In this document: positions 62,477-64,000 of the stretch, piece after piece
Layout of the letters: every line of letters starts with the position of its first letter
Numbering within the stretch: the first letter of the stretch is position 1
Source: MAG-120531 sp963934855
GTDB lineage: Bacteria > Bacteroidota > Bacteroidia > Flavobacteriales > Flavobacteriaceae
Direction of reading: 5' to 3'
Length of the DNA: 64,000 nt
Assembly (NCBI GenBank): GCA_963934855.1
Contig: CAWWAC010000002.1
Location: forward strand, 124,001 to 188,000
Notes under the pieces: model-generated
Told to the model about the DNA's origin: nothing
The model's input: the letters and a program-made list of their open reading frames with translations, nothing else
Database searches by the model: none
Position numbers and translations under genes: made by a program

Positions 62477-62547
62477 TTATATTTTATTTATTGTAAAATT
62501 AACCAATTTTTAGCAAGCGAATAGGTGGTACCCTCAAGCTTATTTTT

Positions 62548-62555
62548 TATTTTTG
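62548..62555 (+). promoter_or_regulatory. -7 element of the SurA-like lipoprotein gene
   Basis: TATTTTTG ends four bases before ATG 62560; a leaderless or near-leaderless start, as at the exonuclease gene. Confidence 0.45.
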
Positions 62556-62559
62556 TTTT

Positions 62560-63444
62560 ATGTTACTAAGTCATAAATCATATATTTTAACTTTAAACTT
62601 AAGTTTTCTTTGTATTCTTTTTTTTGGATTACTTTCTTGTGATTCTTATTTGAGAAGTAAGCCAGATATTACGGCAATAGCTAAGTTGGGTGACCAATTT
62701 TTATACAGAGAAGACATTCCTTCTTTTTTGTATGAAAACAGCTCTCCTGAAGATTCCACAGCCATAGTAAAAGATTATATAAATCAGTGGGCTGCTAAAC
62801 AACTGCTTATTCAAAAAGCAGTACTAAATTTACCGCTTTCTAAGATTGAAGAGTTTGACAGGTTAGTCTCTAATTATAAGGCAGACCTTTACACACTAGC
62901 CTATAAAGAAGCTTTAGTAAACGCCAGAACAGATAGTATTTTTACCTCCGCAGAAATGTTTGCCTTTTACGAACAAGAAAAGCAAAACTTTAAACTCAAA
63001 GAGAAAATTATTAGGCTCAGATTTGTAGAATTACCTTTAGGTTTTAGGGATAAAAAAATAATTGTAAAAAAAATTAAAGATTTTAGTGAGGCAGATATTA
63101 TATATTTGGATTCAATCAGTATTCAGTTTAAGGGCTTAAACTTGAATGATTCATCTTGGGTTCCTATGTCTAGAGTGATTAGAGAAATTGGTCCTTTAAA
63201 TCTTGTCAACGAAGATGATTATTTAAAAAAGGCGCAATTTTTTGAATTACAGGATTCATTAGGCCTATATTTGGGACAAGTGATAGACGTATTGCCCATA
63301 AATGCAACCGCCCCTTTAAACTATATATACCCATCCTTAGAGCAGGTACTAAAAATTAGAAGAAAACAAGATTTTCTTAAACAAATTGAAAGAGATATTA
63401 TTAATGAAGCTATTAAAAACCGCAGCCTTGAAATATATAATTAA
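62560..63444 (+). CDS. SurA/PrsA-like lipoprotein (parvulin-type foldase)
   Basis: 294 residues. Lipoprotein signal with lipobox LLSC (about Cys27). The N-terminal helical part (DQFLYREDIPSFLYENSSPEDSTAIVKDYINQWAAKQLLIQKAVLNLP) and the FTSAEMFAFYEQEKQNFKLKEKIIRLRFVELP stretch resemble SurA-like chaperones. A clear parvulin active site is not visible, so it may be a chaperone without isomerase activity. Overlaps surA by 41 bp, presumably one operon for outer-membrane protein folding. Confidence 0.78.
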   Translation: MLLSHKSYILTLNLSFLCILFFGLLSCDSYLRSKPDITAIAKLGDQFLYREDIPSFLYENSSPEDSTAIVKDYINQWAAKQLLIQKAVLNLPLSKIEEFDRLVSNYKADLYTLAYKEALVNARTDSIFTSAEMFAFYEQEKQNFKLKEKIIRLRFVELPLGFRDKKIIVKKIKDFSEADIIYLDSISIQFKGLNLNDSSWVPMSRVIREIGPLNLVNEDDYLKKAQFFELQDSLGLYLGQVIDVLPINATAPLNYIYPSLEQVLKIRRKQDFLKQIERDIINEAIKNRSLEIYN

Positions 63445-64000
63445 GAATATAAAACCTATAGTGTTTTTGATGTTTTTTGCTATTACAAACACCATTTATG
63501 CGCAAGATAGTTTGCTTATTCAAGACAGTCAGGTAGAGCCTCCAAAAGGACTTGAAGTATTGGAACAGGGAGAGGCTAAACCTGTATTTAAAAGAATTAA
63601 ATTAGATGGAATTGCCGCTGTAGTGGGAGACTATGTAATTTTGGAATCAGATATTGAGAAAACTCTAATAGATTTAAGAAGCCAAGGTGTTTCTGAGCAA
63701 GATGTAAATAGGTGCCAGCTGTTGGGCAAGCTTATGGAAGACAGATTATATGCTCACCAAGCAGTTCAGGATAGTGTTTTAGTTTCAGATGACGAAGTGT
63801 CTGCTATTGGTGAAAGACAGCTTCAACAGCTTATTGCTCAGGCAGGATCTTTAGAAAGGGTTCTAAAAGTATATAAAAAGGAAGATGAAGCTAGCTTTAT
63901 TCAAGAGTTAAAGAAGATTAACAAACTTAGAATGCTTTCAGAGAGAATGCAAACCAAGGTAGTAGAAGAAATTCAAATAACCCCTGAAGAGGTTAGACAA
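63404..64000 (+). CDS. surA: Peptidyl-prolyl isomerase SurA, N-terminal part
   Basis: Frame open from ATG 63404 to the window end: 199 codons. Signal peptide KPIVFLMFFAITNTIYAQ, then the SurA N-domain beginning KRIKLDGIAAVVGDYVILESDIEKTLIDLR and ending RMLSERMQTKVVEEIQITPEEVRQ, just before the first parvulin domain, which lies outside. Periplasmic chaperone for outer-membrane proteins. ATG 63404 overlaps the previous gene; a later ATG (codon 23) is possible. Confidence 0.88.
   Translation, partial: MKLLKTAALKYIIKNIKPIVFLMFFAITNTIYAQDSLLIQDSQVEPPKGLEVLEQGEAKPVFKRIKLDGIAAVVGDYVILESDIEKTLIDLRSQGVSEQDVNRCQLLGKLMEDRLYAHQAVQDSVLVSDDEVSAIGERQLQQLIAQAGSLERVLKVYKKEDEASFIQELKKINKLRMLSERMQTKVVEEIQITPEEVRQ

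Overview
The window is a contiguous piece of an AT-rich chromosome from the phylum Bacteroidota, almost certainly family Flavobacteriaceae. Evidence: promoters of the TTG-N19..23-TANNTTTG type, near absence of Shine-Dalgarno sequences with one strong exception at rpsU, a PorP/SprF type IX secretion protein, Bacteroidota-specific small proteins (DUF4295/bL38, DUF3467, TIGR03643), and the order trpE-G-D-C-F-B-A. The genus cannot be fixed from the sequence. Genes are densely packed. I see no insertion sequence, prophage, CRISPR array, rRNA or defence island.

Layout. 1-5.9 kb: the end of yaaA, a large pyruvate carboxylase, a secreted M20 peptidase and a collapsed Fic-family gene. 5.9-13.0 kb: a complete minus-strand tryptophan operon with an 18-codon leader peptide holding three consecutive Trp codons and a terminator in front of trpE; a small membrane protein is its last gene. 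13.0-18.8 kb: a MarR-YceI pair with a palindromic candidate operator, rhodanese, PspC-like protein, alanine/cation symporter, helix-hairpin-helix protein and acyl-CoA dehydrogenase. 18.7-34.0 kb: the gene-expression core: rpsU with its Shine-Dalgarno sequence, xerC, hpf, four tRNAs, tuf, tRNA-Trp, secE, nusG, rplKAJL, rpoBC and a DUF3467 gene.

34-45 kb: prfC, a PorP/SprF protein, idi-queD-manA, a DUF4369 lipoprotein, a DUF819 transporter with a HAD phosphatase, a DUF5916 outer-membrane protein and an S1/P1 nuclease. 45-53 kb: TIGR03643 and DoxX-like genes, htpG behind a perfect 47-bp palindrome, a tiny 18-codon unit with its own promoter and terminator, a TetR-ABC1 kinase operon with a palindromic candidate operator, a KAS III enzyme and a sodium/solute symporter. 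53-64 kb: recR, a 2-oxo acid dehydrogenase E2, an esterase-like hydrolase, a DnaQ-type exonuclease, an FAH-family enzyme, an orphan Hpt protein, cinA, rpmB-rpmG-DUF4295, ftsY, rimO, a SurA-like lipoprotein and the start of surA.

Most of the window is housekeeping. The items most worth a second look are regulatory and small: the trp leader/attenuator with an apparently leaderless leader peptide, the rpsU Shine-Dalgarno, the 18-codon transcription unit between htpG and tetR, the palindromes at the MarR and TetR promoters, the Fic remnant, and an atypically paired tRNA-Trp. I did not find a convincing new multi-gene system.
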